64,000 nt of DNA, from positions 8,990,001 through 9,054,000 of the forward strand of contig NC_058146.1 of NCBI RefSeq assembly GCF_011075055.1, given 5' to 3'. Every line of letters starts with the position of its first letter. Position 1 is the stretch's first letter. The position numbers and the translations under genes were made by a program. Under the pieces are notes generated by a model. It did no database searches. It was not told the DNA's origin and was given only the letters and a program-made list of their open reading frames with translations. Positions 22,100 to 34,729 of this stretch are shown in pieces. This DNA comes from Mangifera indica. Lineage: Eukaryota > Streptophyta > Magnoliopsida > Sapindales > Anacardiaceae.

Positions 22100-24170
22100 A
22101 TAGTGCAACAATACATTTTTCAACTCCATGCATTCATGAGCGAAATGACCCTTTTTAGCATAATTGTAACATGTCATTTTGGTCTTGTCTCTCTTTCCAG
22201 TGCGTTTACCTCTTTATTGACAGATTGACTTATTCTTGTTCATGAGGCCTTGAATGACCTTCTTACCTTTCTTAGACTTATGCTAGTTATGTTTAAAGCC
22301 AAAAAATTTCTTAGAGCTAGACTTTGCAATGCATGTATGAAGATTTAGTCTAACTACCTCTAGGTGCTCATCTTTATAGCTTAAGATGGTAAGCAATGGC
22401 AAAGAAAATCCTAATATTTTTATTGTGGGTCATGTTCACTTTCATATATTCCTATTCATTTGTCAGGTTACACTAAACTATTTTCAACTTTATTATCATA
22501 TTTGACATTTCCCTCAGATGTTGCTTTATTATTTTGTTAAGAACTTTTTTATATGTGTCAAATTTGATAATCAACTACCAAAGTTTAGAGAGAATGGTTC
22601 TCGTAAACTTTTCCTTCAAAGCCATCCCCATGACATGTGCAGTCAAGTATTGTTAGTACTTATATACTAGATTTTCATCCATGGAATTGATCAAGATTCC
22701 TTGAGTAATCGAGTCTTTCTATTTCCATATGTGATATGTATCCATATCACATTTGTGTTAGGAATTATTTAGGTTTTCCTCCTAGCCAGTCAAGGCTCCT
22801 TCATTACTTGATTCATGACCTCCAAGGCCTTTTGCCCGTTAAAGACATAATGCATCTTTAGATGTCAAATGTTGAAATTCTTCCTATTCAATTTCTCTCA
22901 TTTGTTCAAATCAGCAATAATGTTTTTCGATGTTATGGTCTATAAGACAATAAAGACATATTAAACACAACATTAACTATTGTACATATATACATAAATA
23001 TTGTCATAATCATGCATTAAAATTTAAAACACTTACACTAGACAAAAAATCAAAAGTTCAGTATGTTCCAATCATTCAAAATACATATCAACTATGCTAA
23101 ATACTAATTTTGGATGAGAATTTCATTAAATTCTATCAATCTTAGAATTCCTACCAATAACATATCAAATGTTGGATTAACAAACAAACAAACAAAAAAA
23201 CTTATGCACCACTATTGTAACTAGGATCATTTCATCATCTCATGCAATTCTTGGAGTCACATTATCCATGATAAAGTTCCTATGTTGTTTGCAATAGCCC
23301 ACATGCCTCGTATTTTATTGATTTGGGAACAACGATAAAAAATTGGATTTTCTCATATTCATTACAATTTGTCACTCTTCAGTAAGTTGTAATCCATCTA
23401 CATACTTCCAAAAATTCTTTACATTCTTGTCTCAAATAAGATCATGTATCACGAGAGTTCAATTATCAGACATGGATATAAATAGACCATATATTATCTC
23501 TTTTTTTATTAAGGATACATGACTTAGTTTTAAGTCATAATATTTGTGATATATAGTCCTAACATGCACTATTAGGTTGTTAGATGTCTCATCTTATAGT
23601 TTAGATAATAGTCCTTAATTAACATATTTAACCTATATATGAAAAATGGACAAAAATTAATAAAAATTACACATGCATAATAACACAAACAAAAATAAGT
23701 TGATATGTCATTTAGCATTGTATAATTCAAAACATGTTCCCTAAAACACCTTTACATGTTTACATGAGTCGAAAAGAGGTCACACACACTTTTACACATT
23801 GTAAGACCTACTAAACATGCATTCACATGTCGATGTAAGTGTTAACACGTTATCACGTGTTGATAAAAAGGGACCTATGAGATTTCACATGCTAAAAAAA
23901 GTGACCAACTTGCTCTCATATGTTATGGAGTGATCGATGCATGACACATAAAAGTCATGGCTATTGTCTTGGTTTCATCAATTTTGACCTTATTTTAGTG
24001 TTATTTTCAAATTAAAACATGCAACACATATCTAGACATTATCCTAACGTGTTTCTAAGTCTCAATTTCATGAAATTTCACACAAATTAATTCAAACCCA
24101 AAAATTTGAATTTTGAATACAAAAACAATAGTTCTAGGCAATTCAATTTACAGAAAAATAGGCACAAACA
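22100..24170 (-). pseudogene. Element G gag region with zinc knuckle
   Basis: A CCHC-type knuckle at 22130-22171 on the minus strand reads CYNYAKKGHFAHEC: spacing is right, but the second Cys is Tyr, so zinc binding would be impaired. The region to its right carries scattered gag-like sequence in many frames and no long open stretch. Gag would form the virus-like particle. Confidence 0.55.
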
Positions 24171-24182
24171 TTAACCCTAGGC

Positions 24183-24194
24183 TTTGATACAAAT
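24183..24194 (-). promoter_or_regulatory. Element G primer-binding site
   Basis: On the minus strand, directly after the 5' LTR end (...TTTCAACA), comes TTTGTATCAAAGCC, a slightly decayed tRNA-iMet primer site (consensus TGGTATCAGAGC). Confidence 0.75.
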
Positions 24195-24594
24195 GTTGAA
24201 ATAAAAAATAGCCAAATTCTATTAATTAAGATACTATAAATCACATACTCAAATTTTGTCCTCTTCGATTTTGAATTGAATGCGATCTGATACGTGTTTG
24301 AATCAATTATTTTCACAACATGATTTGTTTTTGTATTGTCTTTGGTTTTGTATACTTTCCTTTCTTTGGTGGTTTTGTACTATTGTTATCTACAATCTTA
24401 CCTAAAGAGGAGGAAGAAAATATTTTGCATTCTGTAATTTTTTTGTAGCTTTTTGGAATGCGGTAGTTTTAGGACATTTTATATATGCCAAGCTGCCAAG
24501 TAACTGCACCAAACTTAACTTCCTCCAATTGCCGCCAAGTCAGTTTATGCAATAGGGTCAGGTCAAACCGTCATGAGTGGATCCAAACCTAATA
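24195..24594 (-). repeat. Element G 5' LTR
   Basis: Partner of 17432-17827. It starts TGTTGAAATA on the plus strand next to the primer site and ends CCAAACCTAATA before the flanking GAGATTAT. Confidence 0.88.
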
Positions 24595-24602
24595 GAGATT
24601 AT

Positions 24603-25566
24603 TTGTAAAGTTCATTTACAATACAAAATGACAAATATACCCATCAACAGTTCTCTAAATTACAAAATGAATTTAGATATAAGCATTTAATTCAAAGCAT
24701 AAACAATTTCATAATCTATTTATAAATTTTAAACATAATTCTTTGCTTACTTTCCTCAACTTTGGCTATGTATAAAAAGGAAATAATGGATCAATATTAA
24801 AAAGATACCTCACTCAATGTCACACATCTCAAATAATTCAAACATATACGAAAACGGAATAAAAACACTTGAGAGTATCAAATTATCACATTTTTCTTTA
24901 TTGAATAAATAAATTGTGTTTTTTTTTTCAATTAAAGAAATTGAACTCTGTGATTTTTCTATTGAAGGAACCAAATTTTTGAATGTTCTTATCAAATTGA
25001 TCAAATGTTCAATATTTTCTATTGAAGATACTAATAAAAGTAACTATGATTGTTTGTTTTGTTTTATTTTAGAAGTAGAGTAATTAGTTTGATACCTTTA
25101 ATAGAAAGTAGTGAAAGCTAAGTCCTTTCCATAGGAAAATTTGCAAGTTTGATCATTTCAAATTAAAAAAATAAATAAATACCTTCAATTTGAAAAAATA
25201 TAATAGTTTGATAGCTACATGCGATGTTATTCTTATACAAAAATAAATATCCTAAGGGATATCCTAAACTTTATTTAGTATATCAAGCAAAATCACTTCC
25301 AAAAGGAAGAATTTTTCGGAACTTGTTTGTATGGAAGAGATTGTCGTTATTTATATCTATGTATACATTCAAGATTTTGTTGTTATTTATATTTACAATG
25401 CAAAGGAGAATTTTCGTATATATAATGTCCTATGCTTGCTTCTAGTCTCGAGTTTTTGGAATGATAGCCATTCATGGGGTCGTGATGGTCATCTATGAAT
25501 CCAATATGCACGCATAACATCTTCTATTGGAGCATGGCATATGGGATATTTGTCGTTGCTCCACTA
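24603..25566. other. Gene-free spacer between elements G and A
   Basis: No gene recognised. Phrases near 24888-25090 (ATTATCACATTTTTC, TTTTCTATTGAAGG, a TTTAATAGAAA block) recur loosely at 48925-48995 on the far side of element A, which hints that both flanks belong to one older sequence. Confidence 0.4.
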
Positions 25567-26217
25567 TGATGCAGTTAATTTTCATATATAATTTTGATAT
25601 ATTTTTACTTAAAATTATAGCTTTGTTTTTAATAAAGTTGTTTAACTTAATTTTATTGCAATTACATTATGTGCAAAAATGTGCAACTTGGGAAATAAAT
25701 GTGTGAAGAGGAGAAAAATCAGGATTAAAGGACAAAACTTATCTCTAATTAGCTAGAAGTCAACTATAACAACTTGGTGAGAAGGAAAATTAGGATTGAA
25801 TTGCTACAATTAAGCACTGTATTATGCACTTGAATAGGTGGAATTTCATCATTTTACATAAATGTCATAATTGTCTTCCATTCAAGTCCAACTCTTGCCA
25901 AGTATACATAGATGAATATTGAAGAAAGAGTGAGCCAAAATAATTTGAATGTAACTTTTTGGAGAAAGTGATTTTTGGAGAAAGGATAAAGGATGGAGTG
26001 AAGATTTATTCAAGAGTTTTTTCTTTTCTCTTTTCACTTATAAAATGTTCTATTTGTTATTCAATAATTTTTAAATTTAACATGAACTAAATTTATTTTC
26101 ATACACTATTTTGATGTAGCTTGTTATTTTAAATATTTGAGATTATTTCAATCAATTGATTTGTGATTGTAAAAAAGTAATAAAAGGAAAATTTTACAAT
26201 TAGACCTAGGCATTAAA

Positions 26218-27017
26218 TGTAAGAATCTTTATGGTTCACATGACATTAAGATTTTATTTTATCGAGTATAATAGTATTTATTTGATAAAATAAATTAATA
26301 TAAGATTTTTTACACTTAAATTCTATTGACTAATATAAAGATTTGACTTCTTATGATAAAAAGATATGACTCTTTTCTAATGAAAAGAGGTGATTCGTTA
26401 TGATGAAAAGAAGCAACTGTTTACTAGTAAAAATATGTGACTTTTAATAAGACGTCACCATTAATTTTATAAATAGAGTTGATTCTCTCTTAACTCTTTA
26501 CACATTTTTTTTTAACAACAGTTACATTATTACATGCTTACAGATTTTACTACACACCCAACACACTTACAATAATTACTTATATATAGAAAAATTTTAA
26601 GCTGTTTTTTTATCCATTATTAAGTCAAAGGGTCAAGTGAGAAAAATCAACATCTTCGATTTTTCTTTATGAATTCTCTTTATGATTGGTACGTTATAAA
26701 ATATGATGGAATTAAGATTTGTTTTTCTATTTTTATTTAATATGAAAAACATGAAGTTTAAGATTTATGGACATGATAATTGTTTCTTTACGAATGTAAG
26801 AATGACTTACATTATGGGCAAAATTAATTGTTTTTTTATGCATATAACAATGACTTACATTATGAATATAATAGTTTAATATTTAATTGTTTATTTTTAA
26901 TGTAATTATGATTTACATTATTGATAGTTTAATGTTATGAATATAATTATGATTTACATGAATTATAGTTTTGATGTTTAATTGTTTTAACTTTAAAATA
27001 ATTATTAATAATTTACA
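26218..27017 (+). repeat. Element B 5' LTR
   Basis: 800 bp, from TGTAAGAATC to AATTTACA. Matches 30287-31056. Its 3' third repeats phrases such as TATGATTTACAT and TGACTTACATTATG several times, a tandem-like substructure within the LTR. Confidence 0.92.
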
Positions 27018-27019
27018 TG

Positions 27020-27031
27020 TAGTATCAGAGC
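27020..27031 (+). promoter_or_regulatory. Element B primer-binding site
   Basis: TAGTATCAGAGC, 11 of 12 bases of the tRNA-iMet complement TGGTATCAGAGC, two bases after the LTR end. Confidence 0.88.
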
Positions 27032-27629
27032 AAGGTTTATAAACTCATATTTTTCCATTAATTTGTTAATTTAATATATAGTTTAAATTTAATTTGTTTG
27101 ATTGCATATAAAAGGTAACAATAATGATTTGTGTATAAATGTAATGAATAAGTCTTGGTATTGCATCGATAACTATGACATATTCTTCATCTTTTCTTTT
27201 CTGAAGAATATATAATGTATGTCACATTTCACAAATACATGGGTTTGAATTGTTTTGTGAAAATTATGCATTAGTGTATATATTTGTTAAACATGACATA
27301 TAAATGAGTACACTTAGATTTAAAGAAAGATTTAAACAACATATGTATGACAAAGACAATTTTTGAATCATGAGTCCACAAAGGCCATAAAATTATTTTC
27401 TCATCCATATGTACAATACTAAGGGAATATTCACATGCTTAAATTCTTGTATTAAAGAAAATGGAAGAGAAATGTTGCGTTTCATTTAATTTCTAACGGT
27501 TATTGTTATTAGTTTTTAAAATTAATTTCATTATGGATTTTATATGTATAAACAGTTTTTTTTAATCTAATAGTGACATATAAAATATTAATGGTGGGAA
27601 ATATGATAGAATTAAAAAAAACTTATTGA

Positions 27630-28040
27630 AAATTTAATTATAATTTAAAATTTATTTTAGAGATGATTTGTTAGCCACCAAATCTTAATGAAAATAAATT
27701 TCAATTGTAATCATTTATGTTTATTTAAAATTTATTATAATTTGAAATTTATATAATGGATGTTTTATTAGCCACCAAAGTAGTCAAATCTTAATTTAAA
27801 TAAATTTCAAAATTTTGAAAGTTTCTAATAATTTGATTTTTATTGTAATTTGAAATTTATATTATGTATGATTTGTTAGTCACCAAAGTGATCAAATCTT
27901 AATATAAATAAATTTCAAATTATAAATATTTCTAGTGAGTTGTAATTTATTATAATTAAAATTTTTTATTATAAATGTTTTGTTAATCGCCAAAGTGGCC
28001 AAATCTTCATGTAAATAAATTTGGTCACTATAATTTATTG
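27630..28040 (+). repeat. Four-unit tandem array inside element B
   Basis: The core TTAGYCACCAAAGTGRYCAA followed by ATCTT and an AAATAAATTTCAAA segment recurs with starts at 27671, 27768, 27876 and 27983 (spacing 97, 108, 107 bp). The core contains an imperfect palindrome (GCCACCAAAGTGGCC). Non-coding. It lies in the place where gag should be. Confidence 0.82.
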
Positions 28041-28899
28041 TCATTATTTTAATTTACCAACAAACTTTTATACTTAAAGATGACATTAAAATTGTACAAT
28101 AATGTTTGTTTATAGGTAAATTGAAGATTTTATTATGAGACACTTTAAGATTAACCCAAAGATTAATTATTTGTTCTCATAATTGATAAATATAATTGTG
28201 ACAATTAATATGTTCTATTAGTTTTACTTTGCATATCCAAAGATAGCAAATTGATCTAATTATTGTATATGTGGTTACTAATTATTGTTTATATTTGTAT
28301 ATCATTGTATCAACCAAAGGTGAACTTTGATGTATTTTATACTATGATTTGAATCTTAACTTATGTGATAAATTTTATGACTCAAAACATTAATGTTGAA
28401 GTATTTTAATTTTATTTGCAAATATCTATACTTGTTTCACTTTATTTGCATGTTTCCTTTGTTCTCTCATTTTATGAATTGAATTTCCCTTATTAGAGTG
28501 AACAAGTCAAGTTTCACTTACATGTTTTGGGTCTTGATTTGCAAACTAAATTAAGAATTTGCTGCTATTACTGTTGAGAGCAACAATAATGAAAAGTTTT
28601 ATATAAAGTCTGGAAAAGACTGAATAGATTAGACTTAATATTTATGCGAATTTGATAATGCTAAGGAATTTAAGAGCATTCCCAAAATGTTGAAATCCAC
28701 TTGTTGGTACATTAACAAGTATTTTGACCACCATAAAATATAATGGTTTACATACCATGCAGATATAACAAACTTAGCAACAATATTAAAGATTTTGGGA
28801 ATGAATGTGGATGAGTACCATTAATGAATGTGGAAATCAATATAAGAACTTAACAAGTTTCCCAAAAAATGGTATTTTAAGTTTAGTGATACTATCATT

Positions 28900-29930
28900 T
28901 TTTGTTTTTAAGAAAATATTGTTGATCGGCGTATATATATGAAGGTTAGTAGGAGGACATTTATTCCTCTAGTTTTGTATATTGATAACATAATGTTTGT
29001 TGCTAAATAAAAATATCTCTTTGAGAATTTTGAAATGAAAATATAGGAGAGACAATTTATGTAATTGGAATAAACATATTCTATTATAGATAACAAGAAT
29101 TGCTAAGGTTGTCTAAAAAGCCTTTTTAATAAAATTCTAGAGAGATTTAAAAGTGATAAATGTTCAATAAGAATAGTTCCAATTCAAAATAGGGATAAAT
29201 TTAACCTTATATAATGTTTGAAAAATGAATTGGAACGAGAGCAAATAAAAAATATTCCTTATGTATCAGTTGATTAGGAGTTTAATGTCTATTCAAACTT
29301 GCACTAGACCAGACATTAGTTTTATTGTCAGAATATTGGGTTGGTGTCAAAGTAGTCCAAGTTTGGCTCATTGGAAAGTTACAAAGAAAGTTCTAAAATA
29401 CTTGCAATGAACTAAGGATGACATGCTCACTTATAGAAGATTCAATCATCATAAGGTGATTGGATGTTCAGATTCATACTATGTTTGATATGTTGATAAC
29501 AGAATTGTTGAATCTGGAAATGTTAGATTCATTGAAAGCAGTAACATTAGTAGGAATGAAAGAAGACATGATGTTAACATTTAAAAAGTTAGAATGGAAG
29601 ATGTTATACCCAAAACTTCTATAATTATTATTTCTCACTACTCATTGATTATGGTTGCAGAACTTTATTTCAAGACCTAGGATGGTTGACAGTATAGGTA
29701 AGCTGCTAAAAATTAGCTTGTTATAGTTTTCTTCTTTAAATATGACATGTATTCGAAAGTGCTAAGCTTATGAAAATAAAATACTTTGTCGTTAAAGAAG
29801 AATTTCAGAAACAAAAAATGCCAAATTGAATACATTAGCATTAATTTTATGATTGCAAATCCTTTAGCATAAGGATTATCGCCCAAATTATTTAATGAAC
29901 ATGTGCAAAGGATGGGAATTATTGGACATT
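28900..29930 (+). pseudogene. Element B RT-RNase H remnant
   Basis: RT palm remnant at 28905-29045: IVDRRIYMKVSRRTFIPLV, then LYIDNIMFVAK, where the copia YVDD box reads YIDN (28978-28989), losing the second catalytic Asp. It is followed by the ENFEMK block. Further on, the tether and RNase H region is recognisable near 29260-29500: SLMSIQTCTRPDISF, then LGWCQSSPSLAHWKV, then the KKVLKYLQ block and a GCSDSYY-like motif. Stops and frameshifts recur every few dozen codons. Integrase and gag were not recognised upstream, so the element is probably internally deleted. Confidence 0.8.
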
Positions 29931-30276
29931 ATTAATAATATTATATTATGTTTATATTAAGTTTATGTATTGACATTCTAAGCTCACTTATATGTTTCTG
30001 ATATTTCTTGTTTTCTATTTGTATACATAATTATTATAGAATAATATTGACAGAAATAGTCTTATAATAAAGACATTAAAGTTAGAGCACTATGATAATC
30101 TTTATTAAAGATTATGTTATGTTAAGAGTTGGTTTTGTGGTAAATGAAAAAGACTGTGTCGAGAAAAAATGACATACAACCACCATAACTCACATCAGTA
30201 TTTCAACTTAATAATGATATAATGTTATAGTCAATGTCTTTCTCATTAAGTTATGAAAGTAATATCATATAAGCAG

Positions 30277-30286
30277 AGTAGGAGAA
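30277..30286 (+). promoter_or_regulatory. Element B polypurine tract
   Basis: AGTAGGAGAA, immediately upstream of the 3' LTR start TGTAAAAATT. It is the expected primer for plus-strand DNA. Confidence 0.75.
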
Positions 30287-31056
30287 TGTAAAAATTTTTA
30301 TGGCTCACATGACATTAAGATTTTATTTTATCGAGTATAATAGTATTTATTTTATAAAATAAATTAATATAAGATTTTTGATACTGAAATTCTATCGATT
30401 AATATAAAGATATAATTTCTTATGATAAAAAAAATGACTTTTATGATAAAAAAAGGTGATCCTTTATGATGAAAAGAAACGACTTTTTGCTAATGAAAAT
30501 ATGAGTTACAATTAATTTTATAAATAGGAGTTAGTCCTCTCTCTACCCCTTACACATTTTTTTTTATGACACATACATTACAACACACTTACAAAATTTA
30601 CTACACACCCAACACACTTACAATAACAACTTATATATAAAAAACTTATTTTTATCCATTATTAAGTCAAGAGGTTAAGTGAGAGAAATTAACATTCTCG
30701 ATATTTCTTCATGAATTCTCTTTATGATTGGTATGTTATAAAATACAATAGAATTAAGGTTTGTTTTTCTATCTTTATTTAATGTAAAAAACATAAAGTT
30801 TAAAATTTATAGACATAATAATTATTTCTTTACGAATGTAAAAATGATTTACATTATGGGTATAATTAATTTTTTTTATGCATATAATAATAACGTACAT
30901 TATGAGTGTAGTAGTTTAAAATTTAATTGTTTATTCTTAATGTAATTATGATTTATATTATTAATAGTTCAATATCATGAATGTAATTATGATTTACATG
31001 AATTATAGTTTGATATTTAATTGTTTGCGCTTTAAGATAATTATTAATAACTTACA
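30287..31056 (+). repeat. Element B 3' LTR
   Basis: 770 bp, partner of 26218-27017. It ends AACTTACA before TSD TTAAA. Confidence 0.92.
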
Positions 31057-31576
31057 TTAAACTCCATAAGAAAATAGTTTGGAGCAGAAGACATATAACT
31101 TAGCTTGTGTGGATCGAATTGAATACCATAAAACATAATGAATTAATCAAAGTTTAATATTGTTATTGGAAAATTAAATAATATATTTTGATTAATATAT
31201 TTGATATGACTTGGAAAAAAAATTTATTGAATTAGGGATGTTCAACCATAATGTGAATAATTAAAGTGGGATTGTCAATGAAATAATCTAAATAAAATCA
31301 GTCCAAGTGAAATTAAAATTCCCCAGACACTATTCATATTGCTTTAATCTTTTGCTATATATTTTTTTAAATTATTGTTCATTGGATCATATTTAATTTT
31401 CAACTTATTTAGATTCTATAAAAAAAAAAATTTTCAAGTTCTTGTTAATTTAAATAATAATAGAGGCAAGACAATTTTGGAACTTAGTAAACAATCCTTA
31501 TGGGAACGATTCTTAACTTACTATTATATATTACTTGAATGATTTCAAGCACTCACAAATTTTGTCATCAAGCTTT

Positions 31577-31594
31577 TGACACTGTTGTCGGAGA
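31577..31594 (+). promoter_or_regulatory. Element A primer-binding site
   Basis: TGACACTGTTGTCGGAGA agrees at 14 of 18 positions with the tRNA-Asp-type site TGGCGCCGTTGTCGGGGA used by Athila/Tat-like elements. It lies seven bases after the LTR end. Confidence 0.78.
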
Positions 31595-33403
31595 TTGATT
31601 TTGCTAATATCAATACCAATTAACTCAATTGTTAATTTAAATATTATTTTTATTGTCATTGCCTTTTGTTATTCTTCTTTTTTTTTGTTGTGTTTTTTCT
31701 TTCTTTTGTTTAGTGGGTATTTTATTTGTTTTGCATTTTTTAATTTTCATAGTATTTTTTTGTCTAGATTTAAAAAAAAAACATTAATTTATTTTCTCTT
31801 TTAACTTCACTTTTTCTCATCTATACGCACAATTTTTCCATTGTGATTTTATTTTTTTCTTCTTTTTGTTTATCAAATATTTTTTTTATTGATTAGTCTA
31901 GATTACATATGACAATACATGCAATCACCCTACGAGATACAATCCTCTCTTACATGCAATCTTAATCTCACAGATTGTACCCACATTTCACTATTTTTTT
32001 TGTTGTTCGCATAATACAACTGATATCTTTATTTGTTGTCCACATAATACAGTTGGCTATCCTTACAATACAACTAATATATTTCTTTACTGTTCACACA
32101 GTATAGTTCGTATGTAAGGATTTTAAGCATACTTTCTGCTTTCCTATATCATATGAGTCATTATAAAACTAAAAATATTTGTTTTCCATTTTGAAAACAT
32201 GCATAACTTCTCTGTTTTTTTGAAAACATATATATGCTATGATTCCTCATGTATACATGTATAACCATAATATGAAATATGCTTATTCATTGTTTTTCTT
32301 TAGTTTTTTCAAGCCTTATCAATCATCAGAGTATTTTCTCATACATTTACATATATCTCTTGCATTCCATATGAATATACATATTTATTATAATGGTTTT
32401 TACACATATCATGCACATAATTAAGCAAAATTAACCTACATCACATAAAATGACATTTTTGCCCTTATGGCCATAAGTTACATGTCTAACCTTAGTGCAA
32501 ATTCTTCCATCAATGCATCATTTCTCACATACTCAATACACAAAATCGACTAAGCTAACCCTAAGAATAAGAAATATCTAAAATACCCTTATAGCCAAAA
32601 ATTACATCATAAGTCTTAATGAATTTATTTATTCTTTTAAGCATAAATCACCTTAATTTTATACCTTACACACTTATACGAGTAAAGGTTATTTGAATTA
32701 CCTAACTCAAATTATTTCAATTATGTAAAGTATTAAATTCTTACCTTTTCTTTGCTAATTAGGTGATTTAAGTCTATTCTCCTTCTTTTCTTCCTTTTAG
32801 CAACCTTAATCAACCAAAAACATTATCATCAATTAAAACTCTAAACTTGACATCTCTTAAAAATTAAATTGTTTACCTTATAACTTACCAGAATAGATAG
32901 ATCTACAATTTTTATAACTAGAGGCTCTAGAAATTAGGTGGTTTAACTAGGTTTTTTGATGAATCTTTGTTTGAAGAAAACCTTAGTGTAGTTTTATGGA
33001 GGATTCTCAACCGAGGAAGAAGAAAATGAATAGTTTTTACCTTTATAATCATTTTGGGCTAATTTGCCCTTAGCCTTATCCAAAATTTACTATTATATCC
33101 CTATACAATTACCAAAAAACCTTAGTACTATCATATAATTTCAAGTGTGCCATTCAATTTACATTCCACTTTGTCCCTTAAATCTTTCTAAAATGACCAT
33201 TTTACCTCCTTTGAAAATTATTGCTCATTTAGTAGTTTTAAAGAATTCTTTCACAATTTCTTTAAACAACAACTTATAAAATCAACTCTAGGGATAATTT
33301 TGGAAGTAGAGTTTACTAGCTTACCTGAATCTGGGTTTTACATTTGTTGTGTCTTCAATCAATTGGGCCATCTCAAGCATCATACAACCAACAAGAGAAG
33401 CAA
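31595..33403. other. Element A leader with a possible minus-strand LTR
   Basis: No coding domain seen. It starts with a pyrimidine-rich tract. The right part, read on the minus strand from 33342, begins TGTAAAACCCAGATTCAGGT and resembles the start of a chromovirus-type LTR. Repeated phrases with CATAATACAACTG near 32005-32110 would be inside it. TTTGT follows its right end (33343-33347) and also occurs several times to the left (for example 31999-32003), so a TSD cannot be assigned and the left end stays open. Confidence 0.4.
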
Positions 33404-33408
33404 ATAAT

Positions 33409-34724
33409 TAATAACGTTGTTAATTGTCATTATTTGGATTTCTAATTCCCTTATGTTGTGTAAAATTTAATTCAACCTAATAAAATTATTTATCTTTTCA
33501 CACTTAGAAAGCTTTGAACATTTTCAGAGTTAAGTTAGGCCAAGAAGTCTAAAACTGAAGCAGATTTATGAATCAACAAAATTTGTGATGCTGACTAGGC
33601 GTGGGCACGTGAAATAACGAGAGTAGATTTTGAAATTTAAATTTGGACGTTAGCTAAAATAATCTCGAAAAGTCAAGATTTGCTTCCTAAGAAAGGGGAA
33701 TATTATTTTGATAGATAAGGATATATACAAGGAAGATATATATCTTTTCCTTTCTTGTTGGGAAAATATATTTTATTTTTGCTTGGTTGGATTAAAGGAT
33801 TACCATTGATTTTTTTTAATTATTTTTCACATCTGAATGGGGGAAAGATATATATTTTATTTTATTTATTTGTAGGGATCATGAGAATTGGATTTAAAGG
33901 ATTAGAGAGCTAAATATGGCATATAGTGGCTAAACTCTTTTCTCTTCATTAAAGGGATCTAAAACCATGAATTACAAGTTGTAAGATTTTTGTTCTTTAA
34001 TGCATCTTTTTAATCATTCAAGTATTGATTATCTTTCTGAATTATTTTTCATGATTGTGTTGGTTGATTGTCAAGACACGTGATTAGTTTATCAATTAAT
34101 ATAATCTACTGCTAGATTAGATATTGAATCCGTAATTGTTCAATTCATCTAATCGAAGTGGCAACTGAGATTTATTGTTTGCTGCATCAAAAACTATAAT
34201 TTCTAGGAAAATAATTAACTGGATTAAATACAATGTTGTTAGCTTGTGTTGCCTTGTTTCGTTGGTCTTTCTAATTCTTAATTTTATTGCTTAATTAAAT
34301 TTAAGATCGTATCTGAGTTTTTAAACAATAAGAGTTAACTAGAATACATGTTTTTGGTTAACTAATTATAAAGAAAGACAGGTAATTAATACCACAATGA
34401 ATATTTGAATAATTAATTTGATACCTTTAGGTGTCGATGATCAATCTTAGTTTCAATGGTGGATGTGACCATAGACCAAGGTTTGTTTAATTGATTATTT
34501 ATTTTAGATCATTTCGTTGATTTTTATTTACTGCTTTTAATTATAATTCGTATTCAATTTAGAAACCCCCCCCCCCCCCCCCCCCCCAAGTTTCATTTCT
34601 TTACGAGATAAGTAACAACTTACTAATTAGAACTCTTCAAGAGAATGATTCTTACTTTTCTTTACTACATTTTTGTTGTAGGAATTTAGGATTTTAATTT
34701 GGGTGTCAACGATAGCACTTAGCA
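33409..34724 (+). repeat. Element C 5' LTR
   Basis: 1316 bp, from TAATAACGTTGTTAATTGTC to ACTTAGCA. Matches 40448-41742 throughout. The first bases are TA where the partner has TG. It contains a 22-C run (34566-34587) that is shorter and interrupted in the partner. Confidence 0.92.
34566..34587. repeat. 22-base poly-C run
   Basis: Uninterrupted C22 in the 5' LTR of element C. The partner LTR has CCCCCCTCCCC at the corresponding place, so the run has expanded since insertion or reflects a sequencing length error. Confidence 0.9.
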
Positions 34725-34729
34725 AATTT

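Larger units (their letters stand above)
17432..24594 (-). mobile_element. Full-length Ty1/copia retrotransposon (element G)
   Basis: A 7.16-kb element on the minus strand with both LTRs (about 396 and 400 bp), a tRNA-iMet-type primer site beside the right LTR, and gag, integrase, RT and RNase H remnants in copia order (gag-IN-RT-RNase H) reading right to left. An identical 8-mer, GAGATTAT, flanks it directly on both sides (17424-17431 and 24595-24602); a 5-bp target duplication is expected, so the extra three bases may be chance. LTR ends on the minus strand read TATTAGG...AACA. Numerous stops and frameshifts make it non-autonomous. Confidence 0.88.
26218..31056 (+). mobile_element. Ty1/copia retrotransposon B nested in LTR of A
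   Basis: A 4839-bp element with perfect 5-bp target duplications TTAAA (26213-26217 and 31057-31061). LTRs of 800 and 770 bp begin TGTAA and end CTTACA or TTTACA. A tRNA-iMet primer site follows the left LTR, and a purine tract precedes the right one. RT and RNase H remnants follow copia order on the plus strand. The unoccupied site is visible in the partner LTR of A. The coding region is short and heavily broken, so the copy is dead. Confidence 0.93.
25567..31570 (+). repeat. Element A 5' LTR (split by element B)
   Basis: The two parts 25567-26217 and 31062-31570 are collinear with the 3' LTR at 47707-48826. The unsplit LTR reads AGACCTAGGCATTAAAATCC at 48301-48320, which matches the join of AGACCTAGGCATTAAA at 26202-26217 and CTCCATAAG at 31062. 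This gives an empty site for B. Confidence 0.88.

Noticed and set aside
31595..31804. Hydrophobic frame at the start of element A leader
   Set aside because: T-rich tract with no family resemblance; not credible as a protein.
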